The notes beneath the pieces are model-generated. The model searched no databases. It was not told the origin of the DNA and saw nothing but the letters and a program-made list of their open reading frames with translations. 64,000 nucleotides of DNA, taken from NCBI RefSeq assembly GCF_000719095.1, contig NZ_JOEH01000025.1:62001-126000 (forward strand), given 5' to 3'. The translations under genes were made by a program, and so were the position numbers. This DNA is from Streptacidiphilus jeojiense. GTDB taxonomy: Bacteria; Actinomycetota; Actinomycetes; Streptomycetales; Streptomycetaceae. Below are positions 8,624 to 16,677 of the stretch, in pieces (the first letter of the stretch is position 1; the number at the start of each line of letters is the position of its first letter).

Positions 8624-9202
8624 ATGCCATCAGTGCGCCGGTACCGTCCGATCCGCCGGTTCCGTCCGATCCGCCGCAAGCGTCTGATGCGCGTCACCTG
8701 GCCGGGCGGCCCACGCCAGAGGGCGTACTTTTTCGCGCTGCTGCCCGCTTCGTTCATCAGTTCCGGGCTGGCCGGCGAGCTCACAAGGAACGCCGGGGCA
8801 ACGGGCCTGCTGGTGTTCTTCCTTGTCCTCACGGACGTACCCACGGCCTTTCTGGTCCGCTTCGGCCTCACCGGTCTCTACGTGGGGCCCAACCACATCC
8901 GGATCCGCCGGCCGCTGCACACCCGAACGTACCTGCGCTCCATGCTGGTATCGGCCACCGCGCAGGCGCACCCCGACGGCCCCCGGCCCGACATCCGCAA
9001 GCGCCGGATCACGATCGTGCTCCACCTGGCCGACGGGAAGCAGGTCAGCAGCACATACGCAGTGGAAACATTCCACCTGGCAACCAGCAATCCAAGACCC
9101 TTGGAGCAGTACGCCGAGATCCGGGACCTCCTGGACCTCCTGTGTGAGGGGTCACCGGAACAGCGAACGTTCAGCGTGAATGGAAAACGCGGCTTCCAGT
9201 GA
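8624..9202 (+). CDS. Small membrane protein of unknown function
   Basis: A 192-residue protein I do not recognise. The first 30 residues are strongly basic and contain an imperfect internal repeat (RYRPIRR then RFRPIRR), mirrored as an 18-base tandem repeat near 8640-8675. Two hydrophobic segments follow (about residues 34-50 and 60-80), then a soluble C-terminal part that is partly beta-like. A G-rich ribosome site lies ahead of the ATG at 8624; an alternative ATG at 8687 would remove the basic repeat but has no clear site. Topology suggests a hairpin membrane anchor with a cytoplasmic tail. Confidence 0.6.
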   Translation: MPSVRRYRPIRRFRPIRRKRLMRVTWPGGPRQRAYFFALLPASFISSGLAGELTRNAGATGLLVFFLVLTDVPTAFLVRFGLTGLYVGPNHIRIRRPLHTRTYLRSMLVSATAQAHPDGPRPDIRKRRITIVLHLADGKQVSSTYAVETFHLATSNPRPLEQYAEIRDLLDLLCEGSPEQRTFSVNGKRGFQ

Positions 9203-9613
9203 ATTCATGGCGCAATTCTGCGCAGCACGGTGCCCGGGGCCGAAATATCCCGCGAGGTCCGGTCGACAACGACTGACTGACGCGATCATCCTGCAGCACT
9301 CCGGATCTCCGGGATACCCCCGAGCGGTGGGCACACATGCGTCGATCGGGGGGTGGACAGACCGATTGGGGGGCTGTGGTCCTGGTCGGTCCCGGACCGG
9401 GCCGGTGCTGACGGGAACTCAGTGCCAGTTGGGAGCCGTCTTCGAGGCTCCGGGGGCGACACCCCCGAATGGTGGGGCACACTCCGCGGCACGCGTCGCG
9501 AGGGGCCGGAATCCCGCCCCACTCGGCCTTTTCTGCTCCATTCGGCCGCCGGTATGCGCATTATCACAAACCACTTGCCCGGACATTCCGTCCGCGTGTA
9601 CATATCAGCACGG
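9203..9613. other. 411-bp non-coding stretch before the S53 protease gene
   Basis: No convincing gene is seen. It contains a short stem at about 9448-9468 (CGGGGG/CCCCCG arms around CGACA) and several G-tracts. A TACATA-like sequence just before 9614 could be a -10 element for the protease gene. Translation through the region in the protease frame gives a low-complexity, unconvincing sequence. Confidence 0.5.
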
Positions 9614-11743
9614 ATGTCTGAACCCGGCATTTCACCGCAGGCGGTCGGCCATCCTCGCCCTCATCGTGAACTCATCCTTGGAGTCGTCATTTCCGACGCC
9701 CTGCCCCCGCGCAATCGCCGCCGCCGGATAGCGGCCATCACCTCCGTCTCGCTCGCCATGGTCGCAGGCGCCATGGTCCTGGCCCCGTCCTCCCAGGCCG
9801 CGGTCCCCGCGCCCTCCGCACGGACCCTGGTCGGCACCAGCCCGCAGTGGGCCGCCGCCTCCGCCGACAAGGGCGCGACGCCGTCGAGCGAGCAGCTCAC
9901 CGCCCGCGTCTACCTGGCCGGTCAGGACCCGGCCGGGTTGGCCGCCTACGCCAAGGCCGTCTCCACCGCGGGCACCGCACAGTACGACCGGTTCCTGACG
10001 CCCGCCCAGGTGCAGCAGCGCTTCGGTGCGACCCCGGCCCAGATCGCCGCGGTGCACGCCTGGGCGACCGGCGCGGGACTCCAGATCGCCGGCAGCAGCG
10101 CCCACTACGTCGATGTGCACGGCACCGCCGCCGCGGTGAACCGGGCCTTCGGCACCCACCTGCACGAGTACGCCGTCCAGGGCGAACTGCGCCAGGCACC
10201 CAGCAGCGACGCCGTGCTCCCCGCCTCCGTCGCCAGCGCGATCCTCGGTGTGACGGGCCTCAGCCAGAACGCCCCGCGGAACCGTCCGCAGTCCATCTCG
10301 GTGAACGCGTCCGAGGCACAGACCGCGGCCGGCACGGCGAAGCCCAAGCCGAAGCCCGGTCTGCCCACGGTGGCGACCTGCTCCGACTACTGGGGCCAGA
10401 AGACGGTCAGCGGAGCGCCCAGGGGCTACACCGCGAAGACCAGCTTCGACCAGTGCTCCTTCACCCCCGCCCAACTGCGCAAGGCCTACGGCGTGACCGC
10501 CTCCGGCCTCACCGGCAAGGGCGCCCGGGTCGCGATCGTGGACGCCTACGGCTCCTCCACCATGCTGGCCGACGCCAACCGCTTCGCCACCGCCCACGGC
10601 GACCGGGCCTTCCGCAAGGGCCAGTACACCGAGGTGGTCGACCCCGCCGCATGGACCAGGACCGGTCCCAAGGACGGTTGCGGCGGCGCAGCGGGCTGGG
10701 CCGGCGAGGAGTCGCTGGACGTCGAGATGGTGCACGGGATGGCGCCGGACGCCGATGTCGTCTACGTCGGCGCCAACTCCTGCTCGGACCAGGACCTGTT
10801 GGCGGCGCTCAGCACGATCGTCGACAAGCACCTGGCCGACGTCGTCTCCAACTCGTGGTCCGGGCTGATGCACTCGACCTCGGGTGACGAGACCCCGGCC
10901 CAGGTCGCCGCGTACGAGCAGATCTTCCAGCAGGGCGCGGTCGAGGGCATCGGGTTCGACTTCTCGTCCGGCGACTGCGGCGACGAGTCCCCGGCCGCCG
11001 CGGCCACCGGAACCAACTGCGACCCGACCAGCACCCGGGCGCAGACCGGGTTCCCGTCCTCGGACACCTGGGTGACCGATGTCGGCGGCACCGCACTGGC
11101 CGTCAGGAACAAGGCGGGGGCCTACGGCTTCGAGACCGACATGGGCACCCAGCGCTCCGTGCTGAGCGCGGACGGCAAGAGCTGGACCCCGTTCCCCGGC
11201 ACCTTCTACTTCGGCGGCGGCGGCGGCACCAGCGAGGACTTCGCCCAGCCGTGGTACCAGGGCACGGTCGTCCCCAGCACTCTGTCGCACACCCTGATGA
11301 CCGGCGCGACCAGCAAGACCGCCCAGCGGGTCACCCCGGACGTCGCCATGAACGGCGACCTCTACACCTCGGTCCTGGTCGGCATGTCCGACGGCGCGCC
11401 CTACAGCGAGGGCGGCTACGGCGGCACCAGCGTCTCCGCCCCGGAGTTCAGCGGCGTCCAGGCCGACGCCATCCAGGTCCGCCACGGCCGCCCGATCGGC
11501 TTCGCCAACCCGGAGCTGTACGAGCGCTTCGGCAGCAAGTCCTTCACCGATGTGGTCAACCACACGCTGGGCAAGGGCAAGCAGCCGTTGAACGCGGTTG
11601 CCGACCTGGGCGTCGTCAGCGGCAGCCTCCGGATCCGCCTGGTGGCCTTCGGCCGCGACTACGGTCTCGCCGCGACCAAGGGCTTCGACAACGCGACCGG
11701 TGTCGGCTCGCCGACCGAGGCGTACCTCAACTCCTTCCGGTAG
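9614..11743 (+). CDS. Secreted S53 family serine-carboxyl protease (sedolisin/kumamolisin type)
   Basis: A pre-pro-protease of about 685-709 residues. A basic RRRR cluster followed by a hydrophobic stretch and an SQA-AVP site indicates Sec export. A pro-kumamolisin activation domain covers roughly the next 170 residues, then the catalytic domain. The E-x-x-x-D pair of the catalytic Glu/Asp is seen in EESLDVEM, the oxyanion Asp in SSGDCGDE, and the nucleophile in GGTSVSAPE. S53 enzymes work best in acid. The start is uncertain: the ATG at 9614 has no ribosome site, while an in-frame ATT at 9689, right at the signal peptide, has GGAG 5 nt upstream. A strong hairpin terminator follows at 11786. 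Confidence 0.88.
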   Translation: MSEPGISPQAVGHPRPHRELILGVVISDALPPRNRRRRIAAITSVSLAMVAGAMVLAPSSQAAVPAPSARTLVGTSPQWAAASADKGATPSSEQLTARVYLAGQDPAGLAAYAKAVSTAGTAQYDRFLTPAQVQQRFGATPAQIAAVHAWATGAGLQIAGSSAHYVDVHGTAAAVNRAFGTHLHEYAVQGELRQAPSSDAVLPASVASAILGVTGLSQNAPRNRPQSISVNASEAQTAAGTAKPKPKPGLPTVATCSDYWGQKTVSGAPRGYTAKTSFDQCSFTPAQLRKAYGVTASGLTGKGARVAIVDAYGSSTMLADANRFATAHGDRAFRKGQYTEVVDPAAWTRTGPKDGCGGAAGWAGEESLDVEMVHGMAPDADVVYVGANSCSDQDLLAALSTIVDKHLADVVSNSWSGLMHSTSGDETPAQVAAYEQIFQQGAVEGIGFDFSSGDCGDESPAAAATGTNCDPTSTRAQTGFPSSDTWVTDVGGTALAVRNKAGAYGFETDMGTQRSVLSADGKSWTPFPGTFYFGGGGGTSEDFAQPWYQGTVVPSTLSHTLMTGATSKTAQRVTPDVAMNGDLYTSVLVGMSDGAPYSEGGYGGTSVSAPEFSGVQADAIQVRHGRPIGFANPELYERFGSKSFTDVVNHTLGKGKQPLNAVADLGVVSGSLRIRLVAFGRDYGLAATKGFDNATGVGSPTEAYLNSFR

Positions 11744-11785
11744 TACCGCGGGGAGTCCCCGGAAACGGCGCTGATCCGGCGCCCG

Positions 11786-11825
11786 GCCCGGGTGCCGGCG
11801 GACCCGTCCCCGTCGGCACCCGGGC
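11786..11825. terminator. Bidirectional hairpin terminator
   Basis: Arms at 11786-11797 (GCCCGGGTGCCG) and 11814-11825 are perfectly complementary over 12 bp with a 16-nt loop. It sits between the convergent protease gene and alkB, 42 bp after the protease stop and 13 bp after the alkB stop on the other strand. Confidence 0.72.
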
Positions 11826-11837
11826 TACCGTGCCCTC

Positions 11838-12530
11838 TCACCGCGCCCCAGCGGCGGCAGGGGCAGGCCATGTGTCGGTCAGGCCGGCTACCCGCATGGT
11901 GATGTTCAGCCGCCCGCTGCGCAGTCCGGTGGCGGGGTCGCCGGTGCCGGGGCGGACCTTGGGGACGCCGTGGTAGGCGTAGCGGGAAGGACCGCCGAAG
12001 ACGAAGAGGTCACCGGAGGCGAGTTCGACGTCGGTGTAGGGGCGGGTACGGGTCTCGGTGTTGCCGAAGCGGAAGACGCAGCTGTCGCCGACGGTCAGCG
12101 AGACCACGGGTGCGGACGACTCCTCGTCCTTGTCCTGGTGCATGCCCATGGTGGCCTGTCCGTCGTAGAAGTTGATCAGTGCGGTGTCCGGGGTGTAGGC
12201 GTCCGCGGCCTCCCGGTCATCGTAGGCGCGCAGGACCGCGCGGCGCCCGAGCAGCACCATCCAGTGCGGGAACGGGGCGACCCGGGCACCGTTCACGTCA
12301 CCTGCGGTCCGGGTGTACCGGTACGGCTGCCAGTGCCAGCCCACGCACACCGTCTGCACCGACATGACGCCGCCGCGCGGCAGCCGGGTGTGCCGGATCG
12401 GCACCGGCCCCGCGGCCCAGCCGCGACACGCGGCCACGAGTCGGCGCTGCTCCTCAAGGGTGAGCCAGTTCGGCACGTGCACCGCGCCGGGCGCCACCTG
12501 GGTGACCGGACGCGGGATCAGAGCGCTCAT
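11838..12530 (-). CDS. alkB: AlkB-like alkylated DNA repair dioxygenase
   Basis: A 230-residue 2-oxoglutarate/Fe(II) dioxygenase of the AlkB family, expected to remove methyl groups from 1-methyladenine and 3-methylcytosine by oxidation. The AlkB-type NFYDG stretch and the first iron ligands in HQDKDE (His-x-Asp) are seen in the middle, the distal His in AYHGVPKV, and the 2-oxoglutarate-binding Arg in SGRLNITMR. The ATG at 12530 follows a GGAG site. It is the last gene of a three-gene operon with the oxygenase gene and ogt, 44 bp after the former. Confidence 0.93.
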   Translation of the reverse strand: MSALIPRPVTQVAPGAVHVPNWLTLEEQRRLVAACRGWAAGPVPIRHTRLPRGGVMSVQTVCVGWHWQPYRYTRTAGDVNGARVAPFPHWMVLLGRRAVLRAYDDREAADAYTPDTALINFYDGQATMGMHQDKDEESSAPVVSLTVGDSCVFRFGNTETRTRPYTDVELASGDLFVFGGPSRYAYHGVPKVRPGTGDPATGLRSGRLNITMRVAGLTDTWPAPAAAGAR

Positions 12531-12574
12531 CTCTGCTCCAGCAGGCGGGGTGAGTGGGGCGGGCCGGGTGGGGG

Positions 12575-13306
12575 TCATGACGCGTCGTGGAAGACCAGCC
12601 CCAGGGCGTGACGGCGCCCGGAGCGCACGGTGCTGACCCCGTGCCGCATCGGTCCGTTCGACCAACCCCTGCTGCCGGCCACCGGCCGGTCGCGGGTGGT
12701 GAACACCAGGCCGTGCCCCTGCGGCAGGGTCGTGGCCCAACCGCGGGTCTGCGCGCGGGCGCGCTGCTGGGTCATCAGGAACTCCCCGCCGGTGAAGTCC
12801 CTGCCCGGAGCGTCGAGTCCGACCACGACCTGCAGCGGGAAGAGCATCTCGCCGAACACGTCGCGGTGCAGCGCGTTCCAGTCGCCGGGGCCGTAGCGCA
12901 GCAGGATCTGCGCGGACCTGGCCTGGCCGGCCTCGTGGCACATCCGCAGCCATTGCTGGAGGGTGTTGGGCCAGGGGGCGGGCCTGCCCAGCCTGGCCGC
13001 CCAGTCCCGGGCGATGGGCAGCAGCCTGGGGTAGAAGGCTTCGCGCAGGTCGCGGACCAGGCCGGGCAGGTCGTGGGTGAAGTAGCGGTACTGGCCCGAG
13101 CCGAAGCGGTGACGCGCCATGTCCACCGTGGTGCGGAACCGGTCGGGCTCGTCGTAGAGGGCCGCGATGGCGGCGCACTCGTCCGGTGTCAGGAGCTGTC
13201 CGATCAGGGCGTGGCCGTGCTCGTCGAGCGCCCCGGCCAGGGCCTCCCAGTCGGTGCCGGCGACCCGGCCGGCGACCGGAGCTGCGGGCTGCGTGGTCTG
13301 CATCAT
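12575..13306 (-). CDS. 2OG-Fe(II) oxygenase of the DNA-damage-associated PF09859 type
   Basis: A 243-residue protein that I match from memory to the family described as an oxygenase acting on damaged DNA (PF09859). Iron ligands are the His and Asp of LHRDVFGE and the His of MRHGVS; an Arg-rich stretch before LGLVFHD would bind 2-oxoglutarate. Other family blocks are MARHRFGSGQYRYF and the DFTGGEFLMTQQR stretch. It lies between ogt and alkB in the same operon (gaps 56 and 44 bp), which supports a role in alkylation damage. The ATG at 13306 follows an AAGGAG site; a second ATG is directly next to it. Its exact substrate lesion is not established. Confidence 0.85.
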   Translation of the reverse strand: MMQTTQPAAPVAGRVAGTDWEALAGALDEHGHALIGQLLTPDECAAIAALYDEPDRFRTTVDMARHRFGSGQYRYFTHDLPGLVRDLREAFYPRLLPIARDWAARLGRPAPWPNTLQQWLRMCHEAGQARSAQILLRYGPGDWNALHRDVFGEMLFPLQVVVGLDAPGRDFTGGEFLMTQQRARAQTRGWATTLPQGHGLVFTTRDRPVAGSRGWSNGPMRHGVSTVRSGRRHALGLVFHDAS

Positions 13307-13362
13307 GGTGGCGGTCTCTCCTTGGTCCTGTGCCGGCGCAGGGCGGTGGGCGTGGCGGCGCG

Positions 13363-13866
13363 TCAGATGAGGGCGGGCTGCAGGGCACCCTCGTGGGTGA
13401 GCAGCCAGACCTTGCGCTCGACGCCGGCGGCGTAGCCGCGCATCGAGCCGTCGGCGCCGATGACGCGGTGACAGGGCCGCACCAGCAGCAGCGGGTTGGC
13501 ACCGATCGCCGCGCCCAGGGCCTGCACGCGCTCGCGGGACAGGCCCAGCTGCGCGGTCAGGGAACCGTAGCTGGTCGTGGTCCCGGATGCGATCGAGTCC
13601 AAGGCGCGCCACACCCGTTGCTGGAAGTCCGTGCCGACCGGGGCGAGCGGGAGCTCGAAGCGGGTGCGCTCGCCCGCGAAGTACTCCTCCAGCTGGCCGG
13701 TGGCGTCCGCGAACGGTCCGCTGTCACGTCTCCAGCCGGGCTCGGCAATCGGGGCACGGCGCTGGCCCGACATGGACAGCCCGGTCAGGACGAACCCGCT
13801 GCCGGTTTCCTCCCCGACCAGGAGCAGGTCTCCCAGCGGGCTGGTGATCGTCGTCCAGGCGGTCAT
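13363..13866 (-). CDS. ogt: Methylated-DNA--protein-cysteine S-methyltransferase
   Basis: A 167-residue suicide methyltransferase that transfers the methyl group from O6-methylguanine to its own cysteine. The active-site motif PCHRV is clear, preceded by the TTSYGSLTAQLG helix-turn-helix region and the FQQRVWRAL segment typical of Ogt. The Ada-type N-terminal zinc domain is absent, so this is the Ogt form, not a regulator. The ATG at 13866 follows a GGGAGG site. It is the first gene of the alkylation-repair operon with the oxygenase and alkB. Confidence 0.93.
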   Translation of the reverse strand: MTAWTTITSPLGDLLLVGEETGSGFVLTGLSMSGQRRAPIAEPGWRRDSGPFADATGQLEEYFAGERTRFELPLAPVGTDFQQRVWRALDSIASGTTTSYGSLTAQLGLSRERVQALGAAIGANPLLLVRPCHRVIGADGSMRGYAAGVERKVWLLTHEGALQPALI

Positions 13867-14017
13867 CGTGGCCTCCCTCTCGTCATAGGTTCCACCTGCC
13901 ACAATGCCGCTTGGCGAGCCTGGGTGCTGGCGGGAATCGGACATGGCGCTGGGCCCGTCCGAGCACCGCTCCAGGGCACCGCTCCAGGGCAAGTTACTGA
14001 GCACGGAACCGGCCTGC

Positions 14018-14428
14018 CTATCCCCCGTCGACCTCCTGGTCGACGGCTTCGTTGGCGCGCTCGATCTCGGACATGTGCTCCTCAGCCCAGGTCCGCAGCC
14101 CGGCAAGCGCGGCTTCCAGGGACAGCCCGAGTCCGGTGAGTCGGTAGAAGACCCGCGGCGGCACGCTCGGTTCGACCCGACGCGACACCAGCCCGTCGCG
14201 GGTCAGGCTGCGCAGCGTCACGGACAGCATCTTCTGCGAGACGCCGGGCATCCGGCGCCTCAGCTCGGCGAAGCGCACCTCGTCCGGTGCGGCATCGGCG
14301 AGCGTCTTGACGGCCATGGACGTCCACTTGGTACCGATGCGGTCCAGCAACTGCCGCGTCGGGCATTCGGGATCGAACAGATCCCCGCGAACCCCGCGAC
14401 CGGCTGCCCGGGCTCCTCGGGTGGTCAC
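14018..14428 (-). CDS. HxlR family transcriptional regulator
   Basis: A 136-residue winged-helix protein of the HxlR/HypR/MarR-like group. The conserved pattern runs CPTRQLLDRIGTKW (with the N-terminal Cys used for redox or thiol sensing in some members), RFAELRRRMPGVSQKMLS for the recognition helices, and a wing at VEPSVPPRVFYRLT. It is expected to act as a dimer. Start is GTG at 14428; the ribosome site is weak. It diverges from the alpha/beta hydrolase gene at 14529, and an inverted repeat lies between, so it probably controls that gene and itself. Confidence 0.85.
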   Translation of the reverse strand: MTTRGARAAGRGVRGDLFDPECPTRQLLDRIGTKWTSMAVKTLADAAPDEVRFAELRRRMPGVSQKMLSVTLRSLTRDGLVSRRVEPSVPPRVFYRLTGLGLSLEAALAGLRTWAEEHMSEIERANEAVDQEVDGG

Positions 14429-14478
14429 CTGTGGCTCACCACCTTCCCGGAAAGTGCCGTCTAGGCAGCGGACGGACA

Positions 14479-14501
14479 GTTACCTATCGTTCTGTAGTAA
14501 C
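14479..14501. promoter_or_regulatory. Inverted repeat, candidate HxlR operator
   Basis: GTTAC at 14479-14483 and GTAAC at 14497-14501 are inverted copies separated by 13 bp, and a related GGTAAT follows at 14506-14511. The site is in the short region between the divergent hxlR-type gene and the hydrolase, and its A/T-rich character stands out from its surroundings. Confidence 0.45.
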
Positions 14502-14528
14502 CAATGGTAATCACCCAGGGGAACCGTC

Positions 14529-15467
14529 ATGCCTGTCACCACCACACCCCAACTGCGCCGCATCGCGACCAACGGCGTCCAGTTGAACGTCGCGATAGCC
14601 GGGGACGGACCCGCGGTCCTCCTACTGCACGGCTTCCCGCACACCTGGCAACTCTGGAGCGGCATCATGGGCCGCCTGGCCGGGCAGCACCGGGTCATCG
14701 CCCCGGACCTGCGAGGCTTCGGTGCCAGTACCCGCGCGATCGAGGGATACGACGCAGGCACCCTCGCCACCGACATCGAAGGACTGCTCGACGCACTCGG
14801 CGAGCCCTCGGCAGCGGTGGTCGGCATCGACGCGGGCGCCGCCCCCGCCGTCCTGCTCGCTCTGCGCAGGCCCGACCTCGTCCGGCGCCTGGTCGTGATG
14901 GAGGCACTGCTCGGCCGCCTGCCCGGAGCCGAACACGTCGTCGCGGGCGGCGCCCCGTGGTGGTTCGGCTTCCACGCCGTCCCCGGCCTCGCGGAGACCG
15001 TCCTGGCCGGCAACGAGGCCCCGTACATCGACTTCTTCCTCGACTCGGGGACGCTCGGGCGAGGAGTACCCGACGAGATCCGTGCTGCCTTCGTCCACGC
15101 GTACACCGGCAGCGAGGCGCTGCGCTGCGCGTTCTCCTACTACCGGGCCCTGCCCACCAGCGCGCAGCAGATCCAGGACGCCGTCGCGACAGCTCGGCTG
15201 ACCATGCCCACCATGGCCATCGGCTCCCACCCCGTCGGCACCGGACTCAAACACCAACTCCGCCCCATCGCCGACGACCTGGTCGCACACCATCTCCAGG
15301 ACTGCGGCCACATCATCCCCCTCGACCGCCCCGACGCGCTGCTCGCGCTCCTTGCCCCCTTCCTGCGACGCAGTGCGTTCGGGCCTGGTCGACCGGTTGC
15401 CGGTTGCCCAGGAACCCGGGCATCCGCTGGTCCTGACCGCCGAGCCGGGGCGATACTCCGGTGCTGA
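14529..15467 (+). CDS. Alpha/beta hydrolase, epoxide-hydrolase-like
   Basis: A 312-residue hydrolase. The HGFPHTW oxyanion motif is near residue 38 and the nucleophile elbow is GIDAGA, with Asp where esterases have Ser; Asp is the nucleophile of epoxide hydrolases and haloalkane dehalogenases. The general-base His is in DCGHIIPLD near residue 260. After the last helix (LAPFLRR, about residue 282) come 30 residues rich in Gly, Pro, Arg and Ala that look like read-through of formerly non-coding sequence. The ATG at 14529 has a CAGGGGAA site. Likely controlled by the divergent HxlR regulator. Confidence 0.86.
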   Translation: MPVTTTPQLRRIATNGVQLNVAIAGDGPAVLLLHGFPHTWQLWSGIMGRLAGQHRVIAPDLRGFGASTRAIEGYDAGTLATDIEGLLDALGEPSAAVVGIDAGAAPAVLLALRRPDLVRRLVVMEALLGRLPGAEHVVAGGAPWWFGFHAVPGLAETVLAGNEAPYIDFFLDSGTLGRGVPDEIRAAFVHAYTGSEALRCAFSYYRALPTSAQQIQDAVATARLTMPTMAIGSHPVGTGLKHQLRPIADDLVAHHLQDCGHIIPLDRPDALLALLAPFLRRSAFGPGRPVAGCPGTRASAGPDRRAGAILRC

Positions 15468-15501
15468 TCGTGGACCTGTCCTCGCCGAGGGTGACGTCCC
15501 G

Positions 15502-16377
15502 TTAGAACTCGTTGATGTACAGCTCACCGTCAGTGCCGATGACCAGTGCGTCAACGCGTCCGGGACCCCGGCTCCCCGTGGTTATCCCGTGGTCGGTCAC
15601 ACCGCCCAGACTCTCCCAACCTGACCACCCGCCGTCGAACCACTTGTGGTAGACGGCGGCGTCCTGTCCGCGGTGGAAGAGATCGATGCGTCCCGGCGCC
15701 CATGAGCAGGCGGCTACTCCCTGTTCGGTGACGCCGCCGATGTCCTCCCAGCCGGACCAGCCGGCGCCGTCGGCAGCGGTCCACTTGTGATGGATTCCGA
15801 GGTCGTCTCCGACGACGAAGACACCGACCCGGCCGCCTCCCCAGGTCTGCGCCGCGGGCGTCAGCTGCCGGGGGAAGTGGCCGCCCAGGCTTTCCCAGTC
15901 GGACCATCCGTTCCGGTATCGCTTGTGGAGCAGCGAGAAGTCGATGCCCGAGATGCAGAACACGTCAAGCCGTCCATCGCTGTCGACGCAGGCGGCCGGG
16001 GAACTGCCCAGAATCGGGCCGCCAGGTGGGCCGCCGCCCAGATCCTCCCAGTCCGACCACGGGTACGGACGCTGCATCGACCGGTGCAGCAGACCGGTCG
16101 CGGCGTTCACAAACAGATCGTGGCGGTCGCCGTCCTGCCAAGCGGTGAGCGCGGGCGATCCGATGATCGCGCGCCCCTGCGGCTGCCCGATGTCGCTGAA
16201 GGGCGACCAGTAGTCGTTCCCCAGATACGGCTGCTCCCACAGATCGCCGCTGTAGGGACTCTTGTCCTCCTGGCAGACGACGTCCAGGACGCCGCCGTAG
16301 CCGGATGCGGCAGGTGCACTGGCCGGGTGAAAGACACCTGGGCCGAAGGTGGTTCGCTTCCATCCAGACCAGCCCAT
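15502..16377 (-). CDS. PLL-like beta-propeller lectin
   Basis: A 291-residue protein built from repeats of about 45-50 residues, each with a WS-x-W-E-x-L/I-G-G signature: WSDWEDLGG, WSDWESLGG, WSGWEDIGG, WSGWESLGG, plus degenerate N-terminal copies. This matches the fucose-binding PLL/PHL propeller lectins described from Photorhabdus. Each blade also carries a D/R-x-D-x-F strand (RLDVFC, RIDLFH). I chose the ATG at 16377 because an AAGGAAGG site precedes it; a longer frame to 16422 has a poorer site. No signal peptide is seen, so release or cytoplasmic use is open. It ends 35 bp from the convergent hydrolase. Confidence 0.82.
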   Translation of the reverse strand: MGWSGWKRTTFGPGVFHPASAPAASGYGGVLDVVCQEDKSPYSGDLWEQPYLGNDYWSPFSDIGQPQGRAIIGSPALTAWQDGDRHDLFVNAATGLLHRSMQRPYPWSDWEDLGGGPPGGPILGSSPAACVDSDGRLDVFCISGIDFSLLHKRYRNGWSDWESLGGHFPRQLTPAAQTWGGGRVGVFVVGDDLGIHHKWTAADGAGWSGWEDIGGVTEQGVAACSWAPGRIDLFHRGQDAAVYHKWFDGGWSGWESLGGVTDHGITTGSRGPGRVDALVIGTDGELYINEF

Positions 16378-16526
16378 GGAACGGCGTCCTTCCTTCGGCG
16401 CGGCCAAGGGTGAACGGCGCATATCCTATCCAACCAGGCGGCCCAGCATTGTGCGATCGGGATGTTCGCCACTCAAACGATGATCGTCGCGGTGTGCCTG
16501 GCGACCGGGCGGGCGCCGGTGCTGCC

Positions 16527-16677
16527 GTTCAGGCCCCTGCCGCGTAGCGCCAGAAGTCCCGCATGATCTCCGGTGGGGTCGGGCTGGCCATTCCGAGCAC
16601 GGACGGCCGGTGACCCTGGCGACCAGCACGCCCTGCAGGTCCGAGGGACTGCCGCCGACGCCCCGACTCATCGCTCT
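16527..16677 (-). pseudogene. Shrunken remnant of the serine hydrolase gene at 1278-2426
   Basis: Three pieces match the serine hydrolase locus in the same order and orientation. Bases 16527-16597 match 1276-1346 (the C-terminal codons, about 2 differences in 71). Bases 16599-16645 match 1844-1890 (a middle part, 1 difference in 47). Bases 16646-16677 match 2471-2502 (upstream sequence, 4 differences in 32). Two internal stretches of about 500 and 580 bp are missing, so no product is possible. High identity with large deletions points to a recent duplication that has collapsed. The last piece overlaps the end of the regulator gene at 16668. Confidence 0.85.

Noticed and set aside
13363..13866. 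Ada-type adaptive response regulator
   Set aside because: The protein lacks the N-terminal zinc-cysteine domain and AraC helix-turn-helix; only the Ogt domain is present.
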